The notes under the pieces were generated by a model. The model ran no database searches, had not been told where the DNA came from, and saw only the letters and a list, made by a program, of their open reading frames with translations. A DNA stretch of 6,662 nucleotides from assembly GCA_015485245.1 (NCBI GenBank), contig WFTY01000200.1:1-6662 (forward strand), given 5' to 3'. Below, in pieces: positions 5,269 through 6,662 of this stretch (positions are counted from its first letter, which is position 1; each line of letters starts with the position of its first letter). This DNA is from Anaerolineales bacterium. Its GTDB lineage: Bacteria > Chloroflexota > Anaerolineae > Anaerolineales > UBA11858. The translations under genes and the position numbers were made by a program.

Positions 5269-6662
5269 GTGAAGAGAATATTGCCCTTTTCTGTCATGCT
5301 TCTTAAGCCGGTGCATGTCTTGTTGTTGGTGTTTTTGTTGTCCCTTTTTGGAGGGCAGAGAACCCTTGCTGAGGATGAAGCGGGTGTCTTACCGCGCCCT
5401 CTCTTTGCGGCCACTCCCTCGGTCTTGTTGAACGTTCCCACAAGTGTGCCGATTGGTGAGAGTTTTACGTTTACGATCACTTTCGACAACACCGGCGGAG
5501 ATACCGGATACGGCCCGTTCATTGACATTTACTTCCCGGTCAACGGTGCGGATGGCGCCGGGGGGACGGACACGCCCGACGGGATTGACTTCGACTCGGC
5601 ACAGGGGGTGACTTACCTGGGGCAAAAGCTCACCGTCCACGAGTTGACCTTCAACAGCAGCGGCAAGGCGACGCACCCTCTAGCGCGCGACACCAGCGGG
5701 AACTATATTCAGGTCACCGGCACACCGGGCGACAAACTGGTGGTAGTGGAGTTGCCCTTCGGCTCGTTCGTGCCCGCCCAGCCGGCCATCAGCGTGACCG
5801 TGCACGCCACGCTGAGCAACCTGGCCGACGCGGCTACGCCGCTCACTCTGCGGGCGCGCGGCGGCTTCCGCTTTGGGTTGACGCCGATAGACGATTGGTG
5901 CTGCGACCCGGTGATCCTCAACCCAGGAAGCAACACCGCCTCCTCCTGGCCGGGGAGCGGCGTCACGCCTACCGTCTTCACCCTGAGCAAAACGCTGAAC
6001 GCACCGGAGAGCGAGACCGCCACCGGGCCGAACTATCCGCGCACGTTTACTGTGACTGCTGATATCGCCGACGGGCAAAAGCTGGATAATTTTGTCATCA
6101 CGGATGACCTGCCGAATAATTTGGTCTTCGTCAGCCTGGTTTCAGCCTCCCCGGCGGGGTACACCGTGGTCAGTTCGCCGCCCACCTCCGGGCCGCAAAA
6201 CCCACCGGACAATCAGCTCAAACTGCAATGGACCTCGGTGACCGGCGGCAGCGGCTCCAGCGATGTCACCCTCACTTACCAGGTCTATGTGTCGCGGCTG
6301 GACGCGAATGGCAGCGCCGTGCTGAACGCCACCACCGGTGCGAGCAACACCTCCCAGAACAGCGCCTCCGCCCAGGGCGATTGGACGCCGACCGACACGC
6401 GCGACCCGGCCACCACCGTCACCCATGGCGGAACGCCAGTAGGTGTCACCCTGGCGGATAAATCCCTGCCGGTGCAGAAATCGGTGGCCGTGGTGGGCGG
6501 CGGAGACCCCAAACCGGGTGCCACCCTGGAATACACCCTCGAGGTGCAGGTTTCGGACTTTTTCGCTTTTGACAGCGTCACCCTCACTGATGTGATCTCC
6601 GACGGCCAGCATTTCGATTCGTCATTCCCGCCGACCATCACCGTGAACGGCAATGGTTATAC
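5269..6662 (+). CDS. Secreted surface protein with DUF11-type repeats, N-terminal 464 residues, 3' end outside the window
   Basis: The frame is open from GTG 5269 to the window end without a stop. Residues 1-34 form a signal peptide: a basic start (KR), a hydrophobic core at about 17-27 (VLLLVFLLSLF) and a T-L-A site before EDE, so the protein is exported. The mature part is rich in Thr, Ser, Asp, Gly, Val and Pro. The first domain (about 50-225) has VPIGESFTFTITFDNTGG and GYGPFIDIYFP, the pattern seen at the start of very large DUF11 proteins, plus an unusual W-C-C at 210-212. A second beta module (about 235-370) carries FTLSKTLN and ITDDLPNN (277-284). A third begins at V402 (VQKSV), with KPGATLEYTLEV and LTDVISDG, the classic DUF11 pattern. 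Such modules are Ig-like stalks of adhesins, S-layer-like or sheath proteins. No anchor or sorting signal is visible because the C-terminus is missing. A structured leader precedes it. Confidence 0.88.
   Translation, partial: MKRILPFSVMLLKPVHVLLLVFLLSLFGGQRTLAEDEAGVLPRPLFAATPSVLLNVPTSVPIGESFTFTITFDNTGGDTGYGPFIDIYFPVNGADGAGGTDTPDGIDFDSAQGVTYLGQKLTVHELTFNSSGKATHPLARDTSGNYIQVTGTPGDKLVVVELPFGSFVPAQPAISVTVHATLSNLADAATPLTLRARGGFRFGLTPIDDWCCDPVILNPGSNTASSWPGSGVTPTVFTLSKTLNAPESETATGPNYPRTFTVTADIADGQKLDNFVITDDLPNNLVFVSLVSASPAGYTVVSSPPTSGPQNPPDNQLKLQWTSVTGGSGSSDVTLTYQVYVSRLDANGSAVLNATTGASNTSQNSASAQGDWTPTDTRDPATTVTHGGTPVGVTLADKSLPVQKSVAVVGGGDPKPGATLEYTLEVQVSDFFAFDSVTLTDVISDGQHFDSSFPPTITVNGNGY

Noticed and set aside
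5181..6653. Several minus-strand open frames opposite the surface protein
   Set aside because: They lie opposite a continuous plus-strand frame with a signal peptide and DUF11-like modules, and show no domains of their own.

Overview
This 6.66 kb window looks like chromosomal DNA from a moderately GC-rich bacterium, most likely an environmental Chloroflexota of the Anaerolineae type. That guess rests on the mix of genes (a large GT-C-like membrane protein end, two acyl-CoA dehydrogenases, a DUF11-type secreted surface protein), on sigma70-like promoters and Shine-Dalgarno sites, and on short intergenic palindromes. It is an inference from style, not from a marker gene.

Layout: (1) 3-1016, plus strand, the C-terminal part of a polytopic membrane protein cut by the window edge. 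(2) 1092-1433, plus strand, a small unrecognised protein behind a candidate extended -10 promoter. (3) 1480-1550, minus strand, tRNA-Gln(CTG), with a near-consensus promoter and an intrinsic terminator. (4) 1674-1892, plus strand, a 72-residue two-helix membrane protein whose promoter is back-to-back with that of the tRNA. (5) 1953-4889, minus strand, two acyl-CoA dehydrogenase family genes, probably one operon: a divergent 565-residue member first, then a canonical 380-residue member. They are separated by 96 nt holding an imperfect inverted repeat. (6) 4890-5268, an AT-richer divergent intergenic region with promoters facing both ways, a palindromic element and a long structured leader ending in a terminator-like hairpin. 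(7) 5269 to the window end, plus strand, the first 464 residues of a secreted DUF11-type surface protein with a GTG start.

The two dehydrogenases probably oxidise acyl-CoA thioesters in fatty-acid, branched-chain or related catabolism; their exact substrates cannot be read from the sequence. The other genes look like independent transcription units.

The most interesting signal is the leader of the surface-protein gene. A hairpin with a U-tract lies about 30 nt before the start codon, and no plus-strand gene lies upstream for it to terminate. It therefore looks like an attenuator or the expression platform of a regulatory RNA. I do not recognise it as a named riboswitch class. I found no CRISPR array, insertion sequence, phage gene or defence system.
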